From Metabacillus litoralis (GTDB lineage: Bacteria > Bacillota > Bacilli > Bacillales > Bacillaceae), in the NCBI RefSeq assembly GCF_020524045.1, contig NZ_JAIVKL010000016.1, positions 44,356 through 108,355 of the forward strand: a stretch of 64,000 nt of DNA, written 5' to 3'. The first letter of the stretch is position 1. Every line of letters starts with the position of its first letter. The position numbers were made by a program, and so were the translations under genes. This document shows positions 19,501-26,827 of the stretch, piece by piece. Under the pieces are notes generated by a model. It was not told where the DNA came from and made no database searches. It saw nothing but the letters and a program-made list of their open reading frames with translations.

Positions 19501-19515
19501 ATAAAACGCTTACAA
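19501..19515 (-). promoter_or_regulatory. Probable cre site upstream of the GPH transporter
   Basis: The minus strand reads TTGTAAGCGTTTTAT, 14 of 15 matches to the cre pattern, about 200 bp upstream of the transporter ATG. Confidence 0.5.
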
Positions 19516-19862
19516 AACTATTTTCTTAGCTTTCTCTTTCTATAAAATTTCCTAACAATAAAAAAGCAGCTATTTAAGAAATATAAAAGTATGACTCCTA
19601 CAACAGAGAGCAATTTAAATAACTATTTATTCATGTATTTATTTAGACATTTCTAAACTATATGTTATTTCTGATAACCATTTAGGCACCACCTTCACTG
19701 CCCCACTCTCACAGAGCTATATGAGTAGAATTTCTAATGAGACTCTTTCGGTATAATATTTTCATATAAAGGTATAACCTTCCTCTTTTACCGCTTCTTC
19801 ACCACATTTCTAAAGCACTATGTCAATTCAAAGTGATTAAACTAATCCATTTACTTACAGGA

Positions 19863-19890
19863 AAAAAAGCAGCAATACTATCCTTGCTTT
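19863..19890 (-). terminator. Weak terminator after larC2
   Basis: AAAGCAAGG...TTGCTGC followed by seven T on the minus strand, 45-70 bp after the larC2 stop. The stem is short, but the T run is good and it ends the lar operon. Confidence 0.5.
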
Positions 19891-19933
19891 AGGAAATAAT
19901 TTAAGGAAAGAAACAGAGAAATAGAACGAGAAT

Positions 19934-20416
19934 CTATTCTCTGCTTTTTATTTGCATTTTCCCCCAAACTTGTTCATATACCTTCTTCAAGGGAACTTTA
20001 TATGTATCTGCAATTGCTTTACACTCTTCAAATTCCGGAGCTCTTTGGATAACTTGTCCGTTATACATTCCTTCTTTTACAGTTACAGGTCCCCATTCAG
20101 TTTGAACTTGTCTAAATTTCCTTTCAGCCCTATATACAGTTAACGGATAATATCTTATCCCAAGTGTTGTTGTTTCTTTAAGGAGTATGTCCCTTATCTG
20201 TTCAAGCTTATCTCTATGGCAGAGTAGCTGAACTAGAATACCAGGTCTATTTTTTTTCATATAAATTGGGGTATAATAGACATCATTTGCACCTGATTCA
20301 AAAAGCAAATCCATTACGTAACCAAGCCATTCTCCAGGGATATCATCAAGATTCACTTCTACTTTAAGCATTTGATCATCAATATGTTCCTCGTTTGGAG
20401 GAGGTAGAAAAACCAT
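19934..20416 (-). CDS. larC2: LarC2, C-terminal part of the nickel insertion protein for the NPN pincer cofactor
   Basis: 160 aa matching the C-terminal half of LarC: KVEVNLDDIPGEWLGYVMD, then MKKNRPGILVQLLC and the FEECKAIADTYKVPLKKVYE end. LarC is the CTP-dependent nickel chelatase that inserts Ni into pyridinium-3,5-bisthiocarboxylic acid mononucleotide. Here it is a separate ORF, 33 bp after the larC1 stop, with its own ribosome site (GAGGAG, 8 nt spacing). A TGA lies in its frame directly before the ATG, so the ribosomal-frameshift fusion known from Lactobacillus plantarum cannot make a single LarC here. It is the last gene of the operon. Confidence 0.88.
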   Translation of the reverse strand: MVFLPPPNEEHIDDQMLKVEVNLDDIPGEWLGYVMDLLFESGANDVYYTPIYMKKNRPGILVQLLCHRDKLEQIRDILLKETTTLGIRYYPLTVYRAERKFRQVQTEWGPVTVKEGMYNGQVIQRAPEFEECKAIADTYKVPLKKVYEQVWGKMQIKSRE

Positions 20417-20449
20417 TCATTTTACTCCTCTCAATTACACATTTTTTCG

Positions 20450-21433
20450 TTATTCTCCAATAACAACTCTAAGTACATTTGGACGGTCTTTAAACGTTTT
20501 TGTGCCTGCTCCATATCCAATTGCTGCAACTTTCATCGATGGTAGTGTACAAAACTCTTCAGCTAAAACAGCAACAATGGCTGCTCCTGTAGGGGTCGTT
20601 AATTCAAATCTCACATCACTTTGCTCAATAGGAATACCTTTTAGCATTTCTAAAGTTGCAGGTGCGGGTACCGGATAAATCCCATGATCAATATGAATTC
20701 TTCCTGTTCCTACTGGAATTGATGAAGATTTCACTTTTGTTATTCCTAGCTGGTGAATTAGAATAGCTGCTCCTACAATATCAATAATAGAATCCACTGC
20801 ACCAACTTCATGGAAATGAACTTTCTCTAAAGTTAGACCATGTATATGCCCCTCTGCTTCACCTATTTTCCTAAAGATATTTAGTGCTGTTTGTGTTACC
20901 TCACTTGAAAAGCCTGCTGTCTCGATTAATTGAACAATATCTTTGTAAGTTCTATGATGATGATCGTGCTCATGGTGATGTCCATGTTCATGTTGGTGGT
21001 CGTGATTATGCTGATGACTATGATCATGTTGATGGTCGTGATCATGCTTATGACTATGATCATGTTGGTGGTCGTGATCATGCTTATGACTATGATCATG
21101 TTGGTGGTCGTGATCATGCTTATGACTATGATCATGTTGGTGGTCGTGATCATGTTGATGGTCAAGTACATGATCATGATGGTGTACATGTTGATGACCC
21201 TGATCATGTTGATGGTCGTGATCGTGTTCTTGATTTTTCAAGATGACATCAAATTTTGTACTCGTAATACCATTTTTAACAACTTTGTTCCATTGAAGTT
21301 CGTATTCTTCTTCTATATTAAGTTTCTTCAATTCTTCTTCAAGAACAGTAGGATCTCCCCCAACATCTATGAGAGCACCAATCATCATGTCACCGCTAAT
21401 TCCAGAAAAACAGTCAAGGTAAAGTGTTTTCAT
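20450..21433 (-). CDS. larC1: LarC1, N-terminal part of the nickel insertion protein, with a long His-Asp repeat
   Basis: 327 aa. It begins LYLDCFSGISGDMMIGALIDVGG, the LarC N-terminus with its nucleotide-binding SGISGDM motif, and ends with TPTGAAIVAVL and RPNVLRVVIGE. Between residues about 72 and 165 sits a very His/Asp-rich block made of near-identical 12-residue units, likely a nickel store or buffer. LarC1 works with LarC2 to load Ni into the pincer cofactor. The gene starts 3 bp after the larB stop, which indicates translational coupling. Confidence 0.92.
   Translation of the reverse strand: MKTLYLDCFSGISGDMMIGALIDVGGDPTVLEEELKKLNIEEEYELQWNKVVKNGITSTKFDVILKNQEHDHDHQHDQGHQHVHHHDHVLDHQHDHDHQHDHSHKHDHDHQHDHSHKHDHDHQHDHSHKHDHDHQHDHSHQHNHDHQHEHGHHHEHDHHHRTYKDIVQLIETAGFSSEVTQTALNIFRKIGEAEGHIHGLTLEKVHFHEVGAVDSIIDIVGAAILIHQLGITKVKSSSIPVGTGRIHIDHGIYPVPAPATLEMLKGIPIEQSDVRFELTTPTGAAIVAVLAEEFCTLPSMKVAAIGYGAGTKTFKDRPNVLRVVIGE
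20950..21235. repeat. 36-bp tandem repeats encoding the His-Asp region of LarC1
   Basis: Three to four almost identical copies of a 36-bp unit (12 codons, pattern HDHDHQHDHSHK) are centred at 21030-21150, with degenerate CAT/GAT-rich flanks. The high identity indicates recent expansion. The array also opens spurious frames on both strands (near 20884-21439), which are not genes. Confidence 0.9.
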
Positions 21434-21435
21434 TT

Positions 21436-22185
21436 TTAACTTTCTCCTTTTTGTGCTAGTTGATGAATTAAAACTGCATTGTATGCAGCACCAAATCCAT
21501 TATCTATATTTACAACACTAATGCCAGAAGCACATGAATTTAACATCGTTAATAATGCTGACAAACCATTAAAGTTTGCCCCATAGCCTACGCTTGTTGG
21601 AACAGCAAGCACCGGGTGATTAACGAGTCCACCAACTACGCTTGGTAGGGCCCCTTCCATTCCTGCAACAACAACAGATACAGTTGCATTTTGAATTTCC
21701 TCTATCGAATCAAATAAACGATGTATACCAGCTACACCCACATCATAAAATCTCCGTACATTTGCACCTAATGCTTCTGCTGTAATTGCAGCTTCCTCTG
21801 CAACCTTTAAATCTGATGTTCCTGCACATACAATAGCAATATAAATCTCAGTCTTAGCATTCTCTTTACGATCTTTCCAAAAGAGAATCTGTGCAATTTC
21901 ATTATATGTAAACTCTGGATATTCTTTTAAAATATGAGATGCTTTATCTTCGGTAATCCTAGTAACGAGAACATTATTTCCCTTTGAACGTATTGCTTTA
22001 ATAATTGAGAGAATTTGTTCCTTCGTTTTTCCTTCACCATAAATGACTTCAGGAAACCCTTGTCTTTTTTTTCGGTGATGATCAACCTTCGCAAAACCCA
22101 GATTTTCGTAGGTTGCAAGCTTACCTTTTGCTTCCTCAATACTCAATGATCCTGATTGTACTTGTTTTAAAATGTCCTCAAGCAT
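21436..22185 (-). CDS. larB: LarB, pyridinium-3,5-biscarboxylic acid mononucleotide synthase
   Basis: 249 aa. LarB is related to PurE (AIR carboxylase); it carboxylates and hydrolyses nicotinic acid adenine dinucleotide in the first step of pincer-cofactor synthesis. Recognisable segments are GFAKVDHHRKKRQGFPEVI near residue 35 and, in the PurE-like half, CAGTSDLKVAEEAA and VVAGMEGALPSVVGGLV. I chose the ATG at 22185; a GTG at 22200 is possible but overlaps the AAGGTGA ribosome site. It follows gntK by 93 bp and is coupled to larC1. Confidence 0.92.
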   Translation of the reverse strand: MLEDILKQVQSGSLSIEEAKGKLATYENLGFAKVDHHRKKRQGFPEVIYGEGKTKEQILSIIKAIRSKGNNVLVTRITEDKASHILKEYPEFTYNEIAQILFWKDRKENAKTEIYIAIVCAGTSDLKVAEEAAITAEALGANVRRFYDVGVAGIHRLFDSIEEIQNATVSVVVAGMEGALPSVVGGLVNHPVLAVPTSVGYGANFNGLSALLTMLNSCASGISVVNIDNGFGAAYNAVLIHQLAQKGES

Positions 22186-22278
22186 TGTTCTTTCACTCAC
22201 CTTAGTATATAAATTTTGACTATTTTCCTAAATATGTTGCTTTTTAGTAGCATACAGAAAACAGCACTTTGTCCTTCA

Positions 22279-23751
22279 TTAAAAATGCTTTGCGATGTCT
22301 TTAACTAGTAAAGCATATTTTTTATAAATATTTAAATAGATTTTATGATTATTTTCATTTGGTATAATTGGTGAATTCATTGGTATATTTTCTTTTATCT
22401 CTTCGAAAGAAGGCACTTTACCAAGAGCTACTAATCCAGTCCAGGCTGCGCCCCATGCTGCGCTATGGTGACTTTCTGAAACATAAACTTCTTTTCCAAA
22501 AACATCAGCAAGCATTTGTAGCCACAAGTCCGATCTAGACAATCCGCCATTCACGTATATTTTATCAGGTGATCCAGTAAGATTTTCTAAACTTTGTCCT
22601 ATTTGATAAAGATTTAGTGTGATGCCTTCTAAAACCGCACGAACCAAATGTTCTTTTTTATGAGTAATGTTCATTCCGAAAAAGTTACCTCTTGCTTGCT
22701 GGTTCCATAACGGTGCTCTTTCACCATTTATATACGGAAGGAAAATTAATCCTTCTGCACCGGGAGCTATTTTTTTCGCTTCTTCTGTAAAATCATCAAA
22801 GCTTCCTTGATCATTTAAAAGTTCTTTTAACCATTGTAACGCAATGCCCCCATTATTAGTTGGACCACCTATAATGGAGTAATCCTTTGTAAAGGTATAA
22901 CAAAATGTTTCATGTTTGTCCGTTATGTTAAATCCATTAGCAAATTGTCTTATTGCTCCACTTGTTCCTGCTGTAATGGCTACTTCTCCAGGCGAGATCG
23001 CTCCTATTCCTAGATTAGCTAATTGTCCATCTGCCGCTCCTATGACAAATGGTAAATCAGATGATATTCCCATTTCTTTCGCAACACCATCATTTATGCC
23101 TGTTAAAACTTCAGTTGGCGGCACTACTACCGAAAGCTGCTCTTTTTTAATACCTGTTAATTCCAGTAGTTCACCATCCCAGTCTAGTGTGTGGGCATTG
23201 AATAAGCCTGTAGCAGCAGCCATTGAGTAATCAACAACACGTTGATCAAACCATTTCAATAGGATATATTCTTTAATAGATAAGAAGTAATATGCATTAA
23301 GGTAAGGATCATAATCCTCTTCTTTCATCCATACTAATTTAGATAGTGGTGACATTGGGTGAATCGGTACACCCGTTTTCTTAAAAATATCAATTTCTTT
23401 TAGATTTTCTAACTTTTCTGCTTGTTCACTACTTCTTCCATCTGCCCAAATAAGCGCCTGTGATAAAGGTTGATAATCTTCACCTAAACAAATTAGCGAA
23501 TGCATAGCAGAAGAAAATGCAATAGTTAATAATTCGCTCTTATTAATATTCGCATTTTCTATCGCATTTCTCACTGCTATAACGGCAAAACGTTCGATTT
23601 GGATTGGATCTTGTTCTACCCAGCCTTGTTGAGGGTATATGGAAGTAATCATTTCCTCCGAAATAGAGATCACATTTCCTTTCAAATCAAAAACTACTGC
23701 TTTTACACTTGTAGTACCAAGATCAAGTCCTATAACAAATTCTCTTGACAT
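22279..23751 (-). CDS. gntK: Gluconokinase (FGGY family)
   Basis: 490 aa. The FGGY kinase fold begins GLDLGTTSVK (phosphate loop, residues 8-17). Several stretches follow B. subtilis GntK closely: FSSAMHSLI, TGVPIHPMSPLSKLVWM, SIKEYILLKWF, GGPTNNGGIALQW and LPYINGERAPLWN. It phosphorylates D-gluconate to 6-phosphogluconate. The ATG at 23751 follows AGAGGAA with 9-nt spacing; an in-frame TTG at 23784 precedes that site. Being in the same operon as uxaC, uxuB and the lar genes, it implies that gluconate is formed inside the cell from a uronate. The neighbouring gnd would use its product. Confidence 0.9.
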   Translation of the reverse strand: MSREFVIGLDLGTTSVKAVVFDLKGNVISISEEMITSIYPQQGWVEQDPIQIERFAVIAVRNAIENANINKSELLTIAFSSAMHSLICLGEDYQPLSQALIWADGRSSEQAEKLENLKEIDIFKKTGVPIHPMSPLSKLVWMKEEDYDPYLNAYYFLSIKEYILLKWFDQRVVDYSMAAATGLFNAHTLDWDGELLELTGIKKEQLSVVVPPTEVLTGINDGVAKEMGISSDLPFVIGAADGQLANLGIGAISPGEVAITAGTSGAIRQFANGFNITDKHETFCYTFTKDYSIIGGPTNNGGIALQWLKELLNDQGSFDDFTEEAKKIAPGAEGLIFLPYINGERAPLWNQQARGNFFGMNITHKKEHLVRAVLEGITLNLYQIGQSLENLTGSPDKIYVNGGLSRSDLWLQMLADVFGKEVYVSESHHSAAWGAAWTGLVALGKVPSFEEIKENIPMNSPIIPNENNHKIYLNIYKKYALLVKDIAKHF

Positions 23752-23816
23752 ATGATCATCTTCCTCTTCAAAAGTATTATTCAAATAGATTTTATTTTAT
23801 ATTCTTTCCATAGAAA

Positions 23817-23841
23817 AGGCCTTGGACAAATTCCAAAGCCT
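23817..23841 (-). terminator. Hairpin with short T run between larE and gntK
   Basis: The minus strand has AGGCTTTGG-AATTTGT-CCAAGGCCTTTTC directly after the larE stop. It resembles a weak terminator and could lower expression of gntK-larB-larC relative to the upstream genes. Confidence 0.55.
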
Positions 23842-23847
23842 GTTTGA

Positions 23848-24645
23848 TTATGAAAGAACCTTATTCATACTTCCGCTCTTATATCCAATTAAATCTAAGG
23901 TTATATATTTATATCCGTATTGGGTTAGTTCATTCACAATCTTCTCATGATTTTCAAGTATTGTTTGCATATCTTTTGGTTCAACTTCAATACGCGCCAT
24001 TTCCTGATGAGTTCGAACTCGAACTTGTCTGATATTTAAAGCTTTTAAGTATGCTTCTGCTTTTTCGACTCTTGTTAACTTCTCAATTGTAATTTTATCA
24101 CCATAAGCAATTCTAGAAGAAAGACATGCAAAAGAAGGTTTATTCCATGTTGCTAAGTCAAATTCTTTAGATAATTCTCTTATTTCGTCTTTAAATAAGT
24201 TTGCCTCTTGTAAAGGACCACGTATACCCTTCTCTTTCGCTGCTTTCATCCCTGGACGAAATTCATTTAGATCATCCGCAATGACTCCATACACAATATT
24301 TTGAAATCCCTCTTTTTCCATAACAGGAATCAAATGTTCAAATAAGCTGTTTTTACAGAAATAACAGCGATTTCGATCGTTTTCTGTATATCCTGGTATC
24401 GCCAATTCTGATGTTTCAATGACTCTGTGTTTAGCTCCTACTTTTAATGCTAATTCTTTTGCCTCTTGAAGTTCGCTTGAAGGATATGTTTCAGAATCTG
24501 CAGTTACTGCTAACACATGGTCAGTTCCTAATGTATCAACAGCTACCTTTAATAGGAAGGTACTATCAACACCACCTGAAAACGCAACAACAACTGATTC
24601 CATCTCTTGGAGAATTGACTTTAATCTTAGAAGTTTCTCATTCAT
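23848..24645 (-). CDS. larE: LarE, ATP-dependent sulfur transferase of pincer-cofactor synthesis
   Basis: 265 aa. The N-terminal PP-loop ATP pyrophosphatase has SGGVDS at residues 23-28, and a CxxC (C94/C97) follows. C174 in PSFACLSSR corresponds to the Cys that LarE of L. plantarum gives up as the sulfur source. No cysteine follows C174, so this is probably the sacrificial single-Cys type and not the iron-sulfur type. LarE adenylates and thiolates both carboxylates of the LarB product. AAAGGAGAAG precedes the ATG. It is placed between uxuB and gntK. Confidence 0.93.
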   Translation of the reverse strand: MNEKLLRLKSILQEMESVVVAFSGGVDSTFLLKVAVDTLGTDHVLAVTADSETYPSSELQEAKELALKVGAKHRVIETSELAIPGYTENDRNRCYFCKNSLFEHLIPVMEKEGFQNIVYGVIADDLNEFRPGMKAAKEKGIRGPLQEANLFKDEIRELSKEFDLATWNKPSFACLSSRIAYGDKITIEKLTRVEKAEAYLKALNIRQVRVRTHQEMARIEVEPKDMQTILENHEKIVNELTQYGYKYITLDLIGYKSGSMNKVLS

Positions 24646-24701
24646 TTTTGTCTTCTCCTTTCTATTAAACTGTAGATCTCTAATATATTGATAAATGGTT
24701 A

Positions 24702-25472
24702 TTAAATCGTCATGCTACCAAAACCACCGTCTACACGGATAAGTGTACCAGTTACAAAACTAGAAGCATTTTCTGAAGCAAGCCAAACTGCTGCACCTTG
24801 AAGTTCATCTGGATTTCCAAAACGGTTCATAGGTGTGTGATTCATAATCGATTCAACACGTTCTTCACTTAGAATTTTTCTATTTTGTTCTGCTGGGAAG
24901 AAACCAGGGATGATTGCATTAACACGAATACCATGTGGAGCAAATTCTCTTGCTAAGAATTGTGTCATGCTATTGACTCCTGCCTTTGAAACAGAGTAAG
25001 TAAACACTTTAGAAAGTGGAGTTGTAGATGAAACAGACGAGATATTGATTATACTTCCTTTTCTTCCTTGATCAATCATTTTCTTCGCGAAGATTTGGCA
25101 AGTTACCATCATTCCTTTTAAATTCACATCCATAATATCATCCCATTCTTCATCACTTATTTCAAAGAATGGAGTAGCACTATTTTTACCAGGTGCATTT
25201 AAAAGGATATCAAAACCACCAGACCATTGTTCAATTTCCTTAACAACATTTTCTAATGATTCACGGTTACTGACATCAGCTTGAAAGGCTTTAGCTGTTC
25301 CACCATCTTCTTCAATTTCAGTAACAACTTGATTTGCCTTTTCAAGGTTACGACCAACAATAGCAATCTTTGCACCTTGTGCTGACAGTCCCTTTGCAAT
25401 AGATGATCCTAATACGCTATTACCACCAATGGCTACAGCTGTTTTTCCAGTTAAATCAAATAAATTCGTCAT
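24702..25472 (-). CDS. uxuB: SDR-family D-mannonate oxidoreductase (fructuronate reductase), UxuB type
   Basis: 256 aa short-chain dehydrogenase. The nucleotide loop is GGNSVLGSS (residues 16-24). The active site has Ser in NISSVS, Tyr159 and Lys163 (YSVSK). The GGNSVLG variant of the usual TGxxxGxG is common in Bacillus UxuB. In operon context it reduces D-fructuronate from UxaC to D-mannonate with NAD(P)H. I chose the ATG at 25472, 9 nt after GGGGGG; the TTG at 25478 is less likely. Fold certain; substrate inferred from position between uxaC/LarA homologue and gntK. Confidence 0.85.
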   Translation of the reverse strand: MTNLFDLTGKTAVAIGGNSVLGSSIAKGLSAQGAKIAIVGRNLEKANQVVTEIEEDGGTAKAFQADVSNRESLENVVKEIEQWSGGFDILLNAPGKNSATPFFEISDEEWDDIMDVNLKGMMVTCQIFAKKMIDQGRKGSIINISSVSSTTPLSKVFTYSVSKAGVNSMTQFLAREFAPHGIRVNAIIPGFFPAEQNRKILSEERVESIMNHTPMNRFGNPDELQGAAVWLASENASSFVTGTLIRVDGGFGSMTI

Positions 25473-25526
25473 AAACAAATTCCCCCCATTTTATTCTTAG
25501 AAAAATATAAAAATGTATGAATAATC

Positions 25527-26798
25527 CTATTGTTTTAAATTTCCTTCATCATTAAATGGAAGCTCAAATGTATCTGATATCTGCTCCATGTCAGGATGCT
25601 CAGCAACAAGATTAAGTAAAGCTTCTGATACTTCAATTTCAGCTATATCTAATGTGTTTTTAATTCGTACCATTTTCACTTGTGTGAAATCCAATATATT
25701 GCATGTTTTAATAGCAGCTTTTATTGCATCTTTATCATTTGCTAGTGTCGTTGCTATTTTTGTTGGTGCACAAACTGTTGATGTTAGTCCGTTTGCATAA
25801 GTTACTTCTCGATCCATTTTGTCAACAAGGCGTTGTGTTGTAAAATCTGCCGTTCCAACTCCGTTTGCATTTCCTTCTGTTTGATGAGTTAAATCAAGAA
25901 CAACCATTTTGTTTACATCAGGTCCACCCTTAGCATATGGTGTTGGATATCTTCCCGTAATATTCGGATCCATTCCATCTCCACTAATGTTTTTTCCTAT
26001 TTCATCTATAACAAGAACGTCAATCTGGTCAAAAAACAGCTTTGGTAATAATTGTTTTGCTAGTGCTTGAAGAGCTGGTTCTTTTTCTTCTATCTCTTCC
26101 ACTGCAAGAACCTCAACTCGTGAAATTCTATCAAATGCATTTTCCAGAGTTGCTACACCGAATAAGATAGGTGTTTTTTCCATCATTAACTTTGCCATCG
26201 CAGGAACATTTTCTGCCATATATTTAAAGCCTAATTGATGGGTTGCTTCTGCACCCTTTTGCTTACCTAGGCCAATACTGATCATTTTCATAATGCCACT
26301 TTCAACAGGACCTCTAAAAGCTGTATGTGGTTTAATACGATTGATTACAACAATTCCATCAGCTTCAGAAGCATATTTGTCTATATAGACAGGTAATCCA
26401 TTTGATAATTCTCCTAATTTGATCACTTCCATAGAAGAACGGATTTCCGCTTTTACACTTTCTTCTGTTACACCAAGATGAGCTAATACTTCTTTCTGTC
26501 CCTCCGCCGTTGCTCCACCATGACTTCCCATACTAGGTACAATAAACGGCGTAGCACCTAAATCCTTTAAAAATTGAACAGTTTTTGCTGTAACTGCTAC
26601 AAGTTGATCCATGCCTCGGCTACCAACGGCAATTGCAATTTCCATTCCAGGCTTTACTTTTGACCTGATGGATTCTTGCTGCAACTTTTCGTTTAAAGCT
26701 TGTTCTATATTCTCTATTTTGGTGTTGTCGAAGCTTTGTTTTACTTTCACCATTTTTGGAACTGGGATGTCCTTTAATAAATCTTGAAGAATGCCCAT
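25527..26798 (-). CDS. gntE: Nickel-pincer-dependent LarA-family epimerase, probable D-mannonate/D-gluconate 2-epimerase
   Basis: 423 aa. Spacing of key residues follows lactate racemase LarA (H108, H174, K184, H200 in L. plantarum): H93 in MGSHGGAT, H158 in RIKPHTAF, K171 in ESGIMK (cofactor attachment) and H187 exactly 16 residues later (Ni ligand). So the protein very likely uses the Ni-pincer cofactor. The LarA superfamily is known to include a D-gluconate 2-epimerase (GntE); its C2 partner is D-mannonate. Location between uxaC and uxuB, upstream of gntK and the lar genes, fits mannonate to gluconate conversion and argues against lactate racemisation. The substrate is inferred. Confidence 0.85.
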   Translation of the reverse strand: MGILQDLLKDIPVPKMVKVKQSFDNTKIENIEQALNEKLQQESIRSKVKPGMEIAIAVGSRGMDQLVAVTAKTVQFLKDLGATPFIVPSMGSHGGATAEGQKEVLAHLGVTEESVKAEIRSSMEVIKLGELSNGLPVYIDKYASEADGIVVINRIKPHTAFRGPVESGIMKMISIGLGKQKGAEATHQLGFKYMAENVPAMAKLMMEKTPILFGVATLENAFDRISRVEVLAVEEIEEKEPALQALAKQLLPKLFFDQIDVLVIDEIGKNISGDGMDPNITGRYPTPYAKGGPDVNKMVVLDLTHQTEGNANGVGTADFTTQRLVDKMDREVTYANGLTSTVCAPTKIATTLANDKDAIKAAIKTCNILDFTQVKMVRIKNTLDIAEIEVSEALLNLVAEHPDMEQISDTFELPFNDEGNLKQ

Positions 26799-26827
26799 AT
26801 TATATCTGCTCCTTTTATCTATTCAAC

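Larger units (their letters stand above)
19302..19933. other. 632-bp intergenic region between larC2 and the GPH transporter
   Basis: No convincing gene on either strand. It contains a cre-like site (19501-19515) and a weak hairpin after larC2 (19863-19890). The rest is AT-rich with no repeat or structure I can support. Confidence 0.5.

Noticed and set aside
20950..21235. Possible CRISPR array (regular 36-bp spacing)
   Set aside because: The units are contiguous without variable spacers and encode an in-frame His-Asp tract.
20884..21439. Overlapping frames on both strands (93-169 codons) with Met/Ile- or Asp/His-rich sequence
   Set aside because: They are antisense or shifted readings of the LarC1 His-Asp repeats, with no ribosome sites.
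25527..26798. Annotation as lactate racemase LarA
   Set aside because: The cofactor residues fit, but there is no lactate gene nearby and the uronate/gluconate context points to an aldonate epimerase.
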